Notes under the pieces: generated by a model
What the model saw: only the letters and a program-made list of their open reading frames with translations
Database searches by the model: none
What the model was told of the DNA's origin: nothing
Assembly (NCBI GenBank): GCA_902766855.1
Contig: CACXFE010000093.1
Coordinates: forward strand, 1 to 5,126
Length of the DNA: 5,126 bases
Direction: 5' to 3'
DNA from: Oscillospiraceae bacterium
GTDB lineage: Bacteria; Bacillota; Clostridia; Oscillospirales; Acutalibacteraceae
Made by a program: the position numbers and the translations under genes
Shown: positions 1 to 4,764 of the stretch, piece after piece
How the letters are laid out: every line of letters starts with the position of its first letter
Position numbering within the stretch: position 1 is the stretch's first letter

Positions 1-4
1 GGAT

Positions 5-82
5 AGAGTGCAGGCCGAAAATCTTTGATTTTCGAGCGAGCGGCATCCCCGTCCAAGAGAGGGGCGACTTTGTCGACACTCT
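5..82. other. Non-coding element rich in inverted repeats, downstream of serS
   Basis: No convincing gene is seen here, although two minus-strand frames stay open across it. It contains nested complementary segments. AGAGTG (5-10) pairs with CACTCT (77-82) and would close the whole element. Inside are CGAAAATC/GATTTTCG (16-23 with 27-34, loop TTT), CCCC/GGGG (47-50 with 61-64) and CGAC/GTCG (65-68 with 72-75, loop TTT). This many perfect short stems in 78 bases suggests a folded RNA or a dispersed palindromic intergenic repeat rather than random spacer. Only one copy is visible, so its repeat status is inference. It may extend beyond the left edge. Confidence 0.4.
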
Positions 83-83
83 C

Positions 84-113
84 AAAGAAGTTTCCGTTGG
101 GAAACTTCTTTTT
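84..113 (+). terminator. Rho-independent terminator hairpin (best on plus strand)
   Basis: A perfect 12-bp stem, AAAGAAGTTTCC (84-95) with GGAAACTTCTTT (100-111), has a GTTG loop. On the plus strand the T-run continues through 113 before AAT, so it would end a transcript arriving from a gene left of the window. On the minus strand the hairpin lies about 20 bases after the serS stop but is followed by GAGAGTG rather than a T-run. It is therefore a poorer terminator for serS, though it could still act as a 3' stabilising hairpin. Confidence 0.6.
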
Positions 114-130
114 AATATCTGCCAAGCAAA

Positions 131-1435
131 TCAAAGGGTTTTGTTCGTAGTCAGAACGGTTTTTCCGCCCATATACGGCCGCAGCGCCTCCGGGATCTTG
201 ACACTGTAATGCTCCCCGTCAAAGCACAGGTTGTTTTCAAGGAAGGCGATCAGCATTCTCGGCGGTGCCACCACCGTATTGTTGAGGGTGTGGGCAAGGT
301 ATTTTTTTCCATCCGCCCCTTTGATACGAATGCCGAGTCTTCTCGCTTGTGCGTCACCCAAATTTGAGCAGGAGCAAACCTCAAAGTATTTCTGCTGTTT
401 CGGAGACCATGCTTCCACATCGTAGGATTTTACTTTTAAATCGGCAAGGTCGCCCGTGCAGCATTCCAGAGTTCGCACCGGAATATCCATACTGCGGAAC
501 AGTTCTACCGAGTAGCCCCACATTTTGCGGAACCAGTCCATGCTTTCCTCCGGGCGGCAAATCACGATCATTTCTTGCTTTTCAAATTGGTGAATACGGT
601 AAATCCCGCGTTCTTCAATGCCATGCGCGCCTTTTTCTTTGCGGAAACAGGGGGAATAACTGGTCAAAGTTAAAGGCAGTTGCTCTTCGGGGGTGATCGT
701 GTCAATAAATTTGCCGATCATCGAATGCTCCGAAGTGCCGATCAAATACAGATCTTCCCCTTCGATTTTGTACATCATGGCGTCCATTTCCTCAAAACTC
801 ATCACGCCGGTCACCACTTTGCTGCGGATCATGTAAGGGGGGATACAATAGGTGAATCCTTTGTCGATCATGAAATCGCGCGCATAAGCCAGCACTGCCG
901 AGTGCAGGCGGGCAATATCGCCCATTAAATAATAAAATCCTTCCCCGGCCACACGCCCTGCGGCTTCTTTGTCGATCCCGCTGAACAGCTGCATAATATC
1001 GGTGTGATACGGGATTTCAAAATCCGGGTGAGTCTGGCTGCCAAACTGCTCTACTTCCACATTTTCGCTGTCATCTTTTCCAACGGGAACACTGGCATCC
1101 ACGATGTTCGGGATCTTCATTTGGATTTCGGTCACGCGGCGGGAAAGTTCGTCTTCCTTTTCTTCCAACATTTTCAATTCGGCGGCTTGTTCGTTCACCT
1201 GCCGTTTCAGTTCCTCGGCTTCTTCCCGCTTGCCTTGCCCCATCAGCATCCCGATTTGTTTGCTGATTTTGTTGCGGTTGGCGCGCAGATCGTTTGCGCG
1301 GCTGTTCGCGGCGCATTTTTCCCCGTACAGTGCAATGACTTCATCTACCAGTGGCAGTTTGCTTTCCTTAAACTTTTTTTTGATATTTTCTTTTACAAGG
1401 TCCGGATTTTCACAGATAAATTTTATATCCAGCAT
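131..1435 (-). CDS. serS: Serine--tRNA ligase (SerRS), divergent class II form
   Basis: Charges tRNA-Ser with serine in the cytoplasm, using ATP, and by family knowledge can also charge tRNA-Sec. The 434 residues are close to the usual bacterial length. Residues about 28-108 are charged and heptad-like, matching the long tRNA-binding coiled-coil arm. The catalytic core shows a motif-1-like GFTYCIPPYM (193-202), the serine-site GTSE (233-236), motif 2 with CFRKEKG (263-269, Arg265) and HQFEKQE (282-288), the EVCSCSN stretch (352-358), and motif 3 TLNNTVVAPPR (383-393, Arg393). The C-terminus has the typical LRPYMGG. Motif 3 and the segment after motif 1 differ from the common bacterial type (for example TLNGSGLAVGR and GTGQLPKF), so this is a divergent subfamily. 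The ATG is supported by GGAGG at 1444-1448, eight bases upstream. The gene is monocistronic as far as visible, with its own promoter and no T-box. Confidence 0.96.
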   Translation of the reverse strand: MLDIKFICENPDLVKENIKKKFKESKLPLVDEVIALYGEKCAANSRANDLRANRNKISKQIGMLMGQGKREEAEELKRQVNEQAAELKMLEEKEDELSRRVTEIQMKIPNIVDASVPVGKDDSENVEVEQFGSQTHPDFEIPYHTDIMQLFSGIDKEAAGRVAGEGFYYLMGDIARLHSAVLAYARDFMIDKGFTYCIPPYMIRSKVVTGVMSFEEMDAMMYKIEGEDLYLIGTSEHSMIGKFIDTITPEEQLPLTLTSYSPCFRKEKGAHGIEERGIYRIHQFEKQEMIVICRPEESMDWFRKMWGYSVELFRSMDIPVRTLECCTGDLADLKVKSYDVEAWSPKQQKYFEVCSCSNLGDAQARRLGIRIKGADGKKYLAHTLNNTVVAPPRMLIAFLENNLCFDGEHYSVKIPEALRPYMGGKTVLTTNKTL

Positions 1436-1466
1436 ATTGCATTCCTCCGATTACACGGTATAATAC

Positions 1467-1520
1467 GGCCGCGAATTTTCGATTGCCGCGAAAGCGGCGG
1501 AAAACGCGCGTTTATCGGCC
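1467..1520 (-). promoter_or_regulatory. Foldable 5' leader of serS
   Basis: The inferred serS transcript starts near 1524 and has a leader of about 90 nt. GGCCG (1467-1471) can pair with CGGCC (1516-1520), closing a domain just after the start. Inside it, GCCGC (1485-1489) pairs with GCGGC (1494-1498) around a four-base loop. No U-run follows, so this is not an obvious transcription attenuator, and the ribosome binding site (1444-1448) lies outside the paired region. No T-box signature is seen. The role is unknown; it could stabilise the 5' end or act in translational control. Confidence 0.4.
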
Positions 1521-1530
1521 TATTAAAAAC

Positions 1531-1559
1531 AGTATACCACATTCGCGGGAAATTGTAAA
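1531..1559 (-). promoter_or_regulatory. Sigma-A promoter of serS
   Basis: Read on the minus strand, a -35 TTTACA (1559-1554) is followed by an exact 17-bp spacer and a -10 TATACT (1536-1531), preceded by an extended TGG. Transcription should begin near 1524. The 5-T stretch at 1561-1565 lies directly upstream of the -35 and could help as a weak UP element. Confidence 0.82.
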
Positions 1560-1667
1560 GTTTTTCTGCGCGCTTTCGGTTTTGTCGGCAAAGTTTCTGA
1601 AAGGCAGAAAAATCAAAGGGGGGCAAACACCGGGGACGAAGAAGTGCCGGGATGGCTCCCGATCACG
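1560..1667. other. Non-coding spacer between the serS promoter and the operon terminator
   Basis: No gene is seen. Complementary pieces include TTTCTG/CAGAAA (1594-1599 with 1605-1610, loop AAAGG). There is an alternative partner for the second arm, TTTTTCTG (1561-1568), pairing with CAGAAAAA (1605-1612). A further hairpin, CGGGA/TCCCG (1648-1652 with 1657-1661), is extended by GTG/CAC (1644-1646 with 1664-1666). The last sits immediately beyond the operon terminator and may be a back-up hairpin. The first pair is adjacent to the serS -35 region and might be a protein site, but nothing proves that. Confidence 0.35.
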
Positions 1668-1703
1668 AAAAAGGGCCTGCCCCTGTCTTGGCAGACCCTT
1701 TTT
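1668..1703 (-). terminator. Strong two-way intrinsic terminator after the membrane-protein operon
   Basis: The arms are AAAAAGGG-C-CTGCC (1668-1681) and GGCAG-A-CCCTTTTT (1690-1703), with one C/A mismatch and an 8-base loop. On the minus strand the stem begins five bases after the stop codon of the large membrane-protein gene and ends in a five-T run, as expected for an intrinsic terminator. The near-symmetry gives a T-run on the plus strand too. It insulates this operon from serS, which has its own promoter. Confidence 0.88.
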
Positions 1704-1707
1704 GTGT

Positions 1708-3345
1708 TTAATCGTAAATCATGGCGGGATCCTCTTCGGAACGCGGCGCGTGGGCTAAAATGGTTTTCAGATTTTTTCGAATCAAGGTTTCCGCGCGGTG
1801 CTGCGTGTAGTTATAATGAGAAAGGGAAAATCCCTTTTCTTTTGTTTTTTGATCCCCTTCGTCCAGGATTTCAAGGCGATGCGCCCGGTAATAGAGTTGA
1901 TGATAGGCTTCTTCCCGCACTTTTGGGTTTTTGTCATCGGTCAAGGTGATGAGATACGGCACCGCCGAATCCGAAAGGGTGCCGAGATACGAAACATCAA
2001 AATTCCTAGCATATCCGTTTTGATACCGGGTGACATTATATGCGGCGATCGTGCGGTCAATATCGCAATATCCCACGGCGAGCGCAACCACGGTAAAGAA
2101 AATCAGGCATACTTTGATCAGCGGGAATTTTCGGTTTTGCAGATAGATCAGCAACATCAAGTTGAGAACCAAAAGCATGATCATGAAAATGCTGGTCAGC
2201 AAGCGCAGTCTTGTGAGATCAAAAGAGCGGATATACAGAAACATTTTGGAAAGTGCCGTAGCAGTGAAAACCATCGAAAACAGGCAAATGAGCGTGGCAA
2301 ATAAACGGGCGGGAAGCGGGATACGGTCTTTTGCGTCCCGTGCCGTAAAGTGCGAAATGATCAGGATGATCAGGGTATTGATGCCGCAAACTGCGCAGAT
2401 TTCAAAAAAGCCGCGGCGCGCGTAATCGGCAAGAGTGAACGAATAACCGGCCGGCAAAATACCCGAGAACGCGCTGAAAAAGTACGCCAACTGGGAAAGC
2501 AGATAAATCGTATAGATGACCGAAAGCACACAGAGCAGGGTGGCAACGGTCACGGGCGAAAACGAAGAGGAGGCGGCACTTTCAAACTTGGGCGCTTTTT
2601 CGGCAAAATCATTTTTGGCGGCAAACAACAGGGAAAACAGAAAAATGGCAAGCGCGGTGCCGAGGATGATTTTTAAAATCAGTGTGCCGATGCGGGAAAA
2701 TACGGTGGAAATCAGCCCTTCAAACGCGGCGTCGGAACTGATGAGAAGGGGAAGCACAACGATGAGAACCGGCACGGAAAGCGCAAGGCCCAATAAAACC
2801 TGGCGGTTCGGCCCGCGCTTATCGCCGGCTTTCCGGTAGGCGTTATAGGCGTAAAAAGGTTCCGCTATATATTGAAACGCGGAAACCAATACCGAGTTAA
2901 GCGCGCGCAAAATCGGATTTCGGCCGGTGCTTTTGCTGAAGGAGTAGGAAAGAAAAACACCGTATAAAATCCCCGTCCCGCCAAAGAGCAGGACATTGGT
3001 CAACCCATCGTTATACAGGGCGAACACGCCCGACGCCGCAAGCGAGGCAACGGCGGCAAACAAGGCCAGCGCATTGCGCTGATGTGGAACTTTTGCCATG
3101 TATGAAACAGTCAGGCAAAGCAAGAGCAGATAGGAGAGCGGGAAACCCGCCCGAAAACCGCCGAACAGCGATAAATGCACCAGCAAAACCGAGCAGGCAA
3201 GCGTGAGAACGGCAAACACCGAATCGTGTTTTTGCCAATCCGCCGGGATTTTGGCAAAGGGATTAACGAAATCCGGGGTGGCTTCCGAGGGCTCCGGCGC
3301 CGCCGTTTCGGGAGAAAGTGCGTTGTTTTCTGTTTCTGACATCAT
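1708..3345 (-). CDS. Polytopic membrane protein, DUF4173/DUF4153-like, function unknown
   Basis: A 545-residue integral membrane protein of unknown function. The first 40 residues are hydrophilic, acidic and proline-rich, with no signal peptide. About eleven hydrophobic segments follow, roughly at 42-60, 68-86, 91-110, 117-133, 182-202, 222-242, 265-286, 312-331, 347-367, 384-402 and 408-426. Recognisable family-like stretches are SSDAAFEGLIS (203-213), SQLAYFFSAFSG (284-295), YARRGFFEICAV (308-319) and DLTRLRLLTS (376-385). From memory these resemble DUF4173 proteins, and the neighbouring DUF4153 family is the alternative. After the last helix comes a soluble tail of about 120 residues with LSDSAVPYLITLTDD and KVREEAYHQL, reminiscent of a single HEAT-like helical pair. 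The gene directly follows the regulator's TGA. AGGAGG at 3351-3356 lies within the regulator's last codons, five bases before the first ATG and eight before the second (3342). The start may therefore be either; the choice changes one residue. Confidence 0.85.
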   Translation of the reverse strand: MMSETENNALSPETAAPEPSEATPDFVNPFAKIPADWQKHDSVFAVLTLACSVLLVHLSLFGGFRAGFPLSYLLLLCLTVSYMAKVPHQRNALALFAAVASLAASGVFALYNDGLTNVLLFGGTGILYGVFLSYSFSKSTGRNPILRALNSVLVSAFQYIAEPFYAYNAYRKAGDKRGPNRQVLLGLALSVPVLIVVLPLLISSDAAFEGLISTVFSRIGTLILKIILGTALAIFLFSLLFAAKNDFAEKAPKFESAASSSFSPVTVATLLCVLSVIYTIYLLSQLAYFFSAFSGILPAGYSFTLADYARRGFFEICAVCGINTLIILIISHFTARDAKDRIPLPARLFATLICLFSMVFTATALSKMFLYIRSFDLTRLRLLTSIFMIMLLVLNLMLLIYLQNRKFPLIKVCLIFFTVVALAVGYCDIDRTIAAYNVTRYQNGYARNFDVSYLGTLSDSAVPYLITLTDDKNPKVREEAYHQLYYRAHRLEILDEGDQKTKEKGFSLSHYNYTQHRAETLIRKNLKTILAHAPRSEEDPAMIYD

Positions 3346-3552
3346 TCAGTCCTCCTGATATTCTAAAATGTCGCCGGGTTGGCATTGCAATTCCCGGCAA
3401 ATATTTTCCAAGGTGGAAAAGCGGATGGCTTTTGCCTTATTGGTTTTTAAAATCGAGAGATTGGCTTGTGTGATCCCGATCCTCTCCGCCAGTTCGCCGG
3501 AGGAGATTTTCCGTTTTGCCATCATCACATCCAAATTGATTACAATCGCCAT
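3346..3552 (-). CDS. Small Cro/C1-type HTH regulator, YozG-like
   Basis: A 68-residue DNA-binding protein that is essentially only a helix-turn-helix domain. It opens with MAIVINLDVMMAKRK, then the HTH at about residues 17-37 (SSGELAERIG, then the recognition helix around TQANLSILK). FSTLENICRELQCQPGDILEY follows in two parts (46-55 and 56-65), the classic C-terminal half of this family. It closely resembles Bacillus YozG and its many Bacillota relatives, whose targets are unknown to me. A GTG at 3561, right after the upstream TAG, would add three residues. I prefer the ATG at 3552 because AGGTG (3560-3564 region) is spaced six bases from it and because family members begin MAI. It is sandwiched between two membrane-protein genes in one operon, so it plausibly autoregulates the operon; this is inference. 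Confidence 0.88.
   Translation of the reverse strand: MAIVINLDVMMAKRKISSGELAERIGITQANLSILKTNKAKAIRFSTLENICRELQCQPGDILEYQED
3351..3356 (-). promoter_or_regulatory. Ribosome binding site of the DUF4173-like gene
   Basis: A perfect AGGAGG on the minus strand is embedded in the final codons of the regulator gene. It is five bases from the ATG at 3345 and eight from the ATG at 3342. The spacing slightly favours the second ATG. The placement means that ribosomes finishing the regulator would pass directly over it, which supports translational coupling. Confidence 0.8.
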
Positions 3553-3561
3553 ATTCTTCAC

Positions 3562-4008
3562 CTATATTGTCAGTTCGTTTTCGCTTTTGATTTCGATTGC
3601 GGCAGAAAATATATTTTTGATCACCCGAATGATCAGAGCGAAGAAGGCCGCCGCGATCCCTATGATATAAAAAGGAAGATAAAAATAACCGGATGCGAGC
3701 GTGATCAGCGAAACCGCCGCACAGCAAAGCGAAAGTGCGCGAAGCAGAGTGGTATTGCCTGAAATGAAGATTTCCCCTTTTCGAAGATGCAGCAGCAAGC
3801 AGTGCAGGCAGAATAGGAGAACAAGCGCAAAGGGCAGGCACGCGTAGCAAACCGTCAGCAGAACGGGCGCCAGTTCCGCGGGGCGGTGTAAGCCGACAAT
3901 GTAGGTGTTTACGATCAGCGGCAGTAAAAAAACCGCAAGAAGTGCGATGACACCGAATAAATCGGTTAAAATCAAGGAAAGTAAGACCGAGCGTTTATGT
4001 GACCACAT
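3562..4008 (-). CDS. DUF2975 family four-helix membrane protein
   Basis: A 148-residue inner-membrane protein with four hydrophobic segments near 9-33, 47-74, 87-106 and 108-130, no signal peptide and no visible catalytic motif. The loop LLHLRKGEIFISGNTTLLR (72-90) and the C-terminal VIKNIFSAAIEIKSENELTI are hallmarks of DUF2975. In that family the last residues typically read ELK-EN-DLTI. DUF2975 genes usually sit directly beside a YozG-type regulator gene, as here; Bacillus yoaS/yozG is the example I recall. Function is unknown; a sensor or partner that controls the small regulator is an inference from that pairing. It is the first gene of the operon, with AAGGAG ending seven bases before the ATG. 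Its TAG stop overlaps the regulator's ribosome binding site, so translation is probably coupled. Confidence 0.88.
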   Translation of the reverse strand: MWSHKRSVLLSLILTDLFGVIALLAVFLLPLIVNTYIVGLHRPAELAPVLLTVCYACLPFALVLLFCLHCLLLHLRKGEIFISGNTTLLRALSLCCAAVSLITLASGYFYLPFYIIGIAAAFFALIIRVIKNIFSAAIEIKSENELTI

Positions 4009-4063
4009 ATGAAAACTCCTTTACTTCGGGAATTGCGCACCATGGCAAGAATGCTTTATGGGC

Positions 4064-4092
4064 ATCATACCACCGTTTTTATCGTTTGTCAA
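4064..4092 (-). promoter_or_regulatory. Sigma-A promoter of the DUF2975-HTH-DUF4173 operon
   Basis: Read on the minus strand, a consensus -35 TTGACA (4092-4087) is followed by a 17-bp spacer and a -10 TATGAT (4069-4064), preceded by TGG (extended -10). The T-rich stretch at 4093-4112 directly upstream could be an UP element. The start would be near 4057, giving a leader of about 49 nt before the DUF2975 ATG. Basal strength should be high, so any control is more likely by repression or activation by a bound factor. Confidence 0.85.
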
Positions 4093-4115
4093 TAAAAAAT
4101 TACCGAAAAAAGATA

Positions 4116-4129
4116 TTACAGTTTTGTAA
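4116..4129. promoter_or_regulatory. Dyad TTACA-N4-TGTAA, possible operator
   Basis: A perfect 5-bp inverted repeat, TTACA (4116-4120) and TGTAA (4125-4129), is separated by GTTT. It lies about 25-37 bases upstream of the operon's -35 on the minus side, and well upstream of the rplM promoter. The geometry fits a dimeric regulator site, perhaps for the encoded HTH protein, but a 5-bp dyad in AT-rich DNA also arises by chance. No second copy is seen in the window. Confidence 0.25.
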
Positions 4130-4147
4130 CCCTCCTTATGACGAAGG

Positions 4148-4210
4148 AAAAAATGAAAATCATAAACGAGAAAACGGGAGAAAAAATGAGAAAACATGAG
4201 AAAAAACGAG
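4148..4210. repeat. Phased A-tracts with GAG every 10 bases
   Basis: GAG recurs at exactly 10-base steps (4168, 4178, 4188, 4198, 4208). After each of the first four comes an A-run of four or six (4171-4174, 4181-4186, 4191-4194, 4201-4206). Earlier A-runs at 4148-4153, 4156-4159 and 4164-4166 continue the pattern more loosely. The period equals roughly one DNA turn and is not a multiple of three, so it is not a coding effect. Phased A-tracts are known to bend DNA. The block lies between two divergent promoters and about 40 bases upstream of the rplM -35. Confidence 0.65.
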
Positions 4211-4222
4211 ATTGCGGAGCGT

Positions 4223-4276
4223 AAATTAAAATTTATGAAAATCATGGTTGACAAGGGAAAAAAGTTGTGGTATGAT
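4223..4276 (+). promoter_or_regulatory. Strong sigma-A promoter with UP-like element for rplM-rpsI
   Basis: A consensus -35 TTGACA (4248-4253) is followed by a 17-bp spacer and -10 TATGAT (4271-4276). TGG (4268-4270) gives an extended -10, and a second overlapping hexamer GATAAT lies at 4274-4279. The start should be near 4283, so the leader is only about 36 nt. The stretch 4223-4242 (AAATT, AAAATTT and GAAAAT blocks) falls at about -60 to -41 and resembles an UP element, as expected for a ribosomal-protein operon. The short leader leaves no room for a classical L13 autoregulatory leader, and I see no terminator-like structure in it. Confidence 0.88.
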
Positions 4277-4318
4277 AATGAGGCTCGAAAAAAACAGAAA
4301 ATTTTGGAGGTTTTGAAA

Positions 4319-4747
4319 ATGTCAACATTTATGGCAAAACCTGCTGAAATTCAGCGTAAATGGTATATCGTCGATGCGGCGGGCAAACCCCTTGGGCGCA
4401 CAGCGGTCAAAGTGGCCGAAATTCTGCGCGGGAAACTCAAACCCGAGTTTACGCCCCATGTCGATTGCGGCGACCATGTGGTTGTCATCAACGCTGAAAA
4501 AGCGGTTTTAACAGGGAAAAAGTTGGAAAAGAAATTCTATCGCCGTCATACCGGGTATATCGGTGGCCTGAAAGAAGTAAAATACGCTTCTTTGATGAAA
4601 ACCCGCCCGGAACTTGCGATGGAACTTGCTGTAAAAGGCATGGTGCCGGATACCACGATCGGCCGCAAGGCGCTGACACGGTTGCATGTTTACAGCGGCT
4701 CGGAGTATGCGCAGGTTGCGCAGAAACCCGAAAAGTTTGAATTTTAA
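4319..4747 (+). CDS. rplM: 50S ribosomal protein L13
   Basis: L13 is a large-subunit protein that binds 23S rRNA early in assembly. The 142 residues match the normal family length. Diagnostic stretches are KWYIVDAAGKPLGR (14-27), the core FTPHVDCGDHVVVINAEK (44-61), LTGKKLEKKFYRRHTGYIGG (64-83), and the signature region GMVPDTTIGRKALTRLHVYSG (107-127). At residues 128-132 this copy reads SEYAQ, whereas many L13 proteins have a histidine-containing HPHxAQ-like segment; this appears to be natural variation. The ATG at 4319 is chosen because GGAGG (4306-4310) is eight bases upstream. The in-frame upstream codons lie over the promoter, and Met5 would be too far from the ribosome binding site. It is first in the conserved rplM-rpsI pair. 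Confidence 0.97.
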   Translation: MSTFMAKPAEIQRKWYIVDAAGKPLGRTAVKVAEILRGKLKPEFTPHVDCGDHVVVINAEKAVLTGKKLEKKFYRRHTGYIGGLKEVKYASLMKTRPELAMELAVKGMVPDTTIGRKALTRLHVYSGSEYAQVAQKPEKFEF

Positions 4748-4764
4748 GAAGGGAGAGAGAAAGA

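Noticed and set aside
1437..1464. Plus-strand promoter-like TTGCAT-N16-TATAAT between serS and its leader
   Set aside because: There is no plus-strand gene downstream before the converging operon, and it overlaps the serS ribosome binding site. An antisense RNA is possible but nothing supports it.
1004..1558. A 184-codon open frame on the plus strand, antisense to serS
   Set aside because: It lies wholly opposite the N-terminal half and promoter of a clear serS gene, is unusually rich in Phe and His as expected from the complement of charged coiled-coil codons, and has no good ribosome binding site.
1436..1667. Serine T-box riboswitch upstream of serS
   Set aside because: Neither the T-box consensus nor a specifier/terminator arrangement is visible, and the promoter is too close to the gene to leave room for one.
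3011..3238. A 75-codon alternative frame within the large membrane-protein gene
   Set aside because: It overlaps a well-supported coding frame on the same strand and shows no recognisable family features.
4021..4254. A 77-codon minus-strand open frame in the divergent intergenic region
   Set aside because: It spans both promoters and the phased A-tracts. Its Phe-rich composition simply reflects the AT-rich DNA.
4196..4318. In-frame N-terminal extension of L13 by 41 residues
   Set aside because: It would be translated from upstream of and through the promoter, L13 is never that long in this family, and GGAGG is ideally placed for the ATG at 4319.
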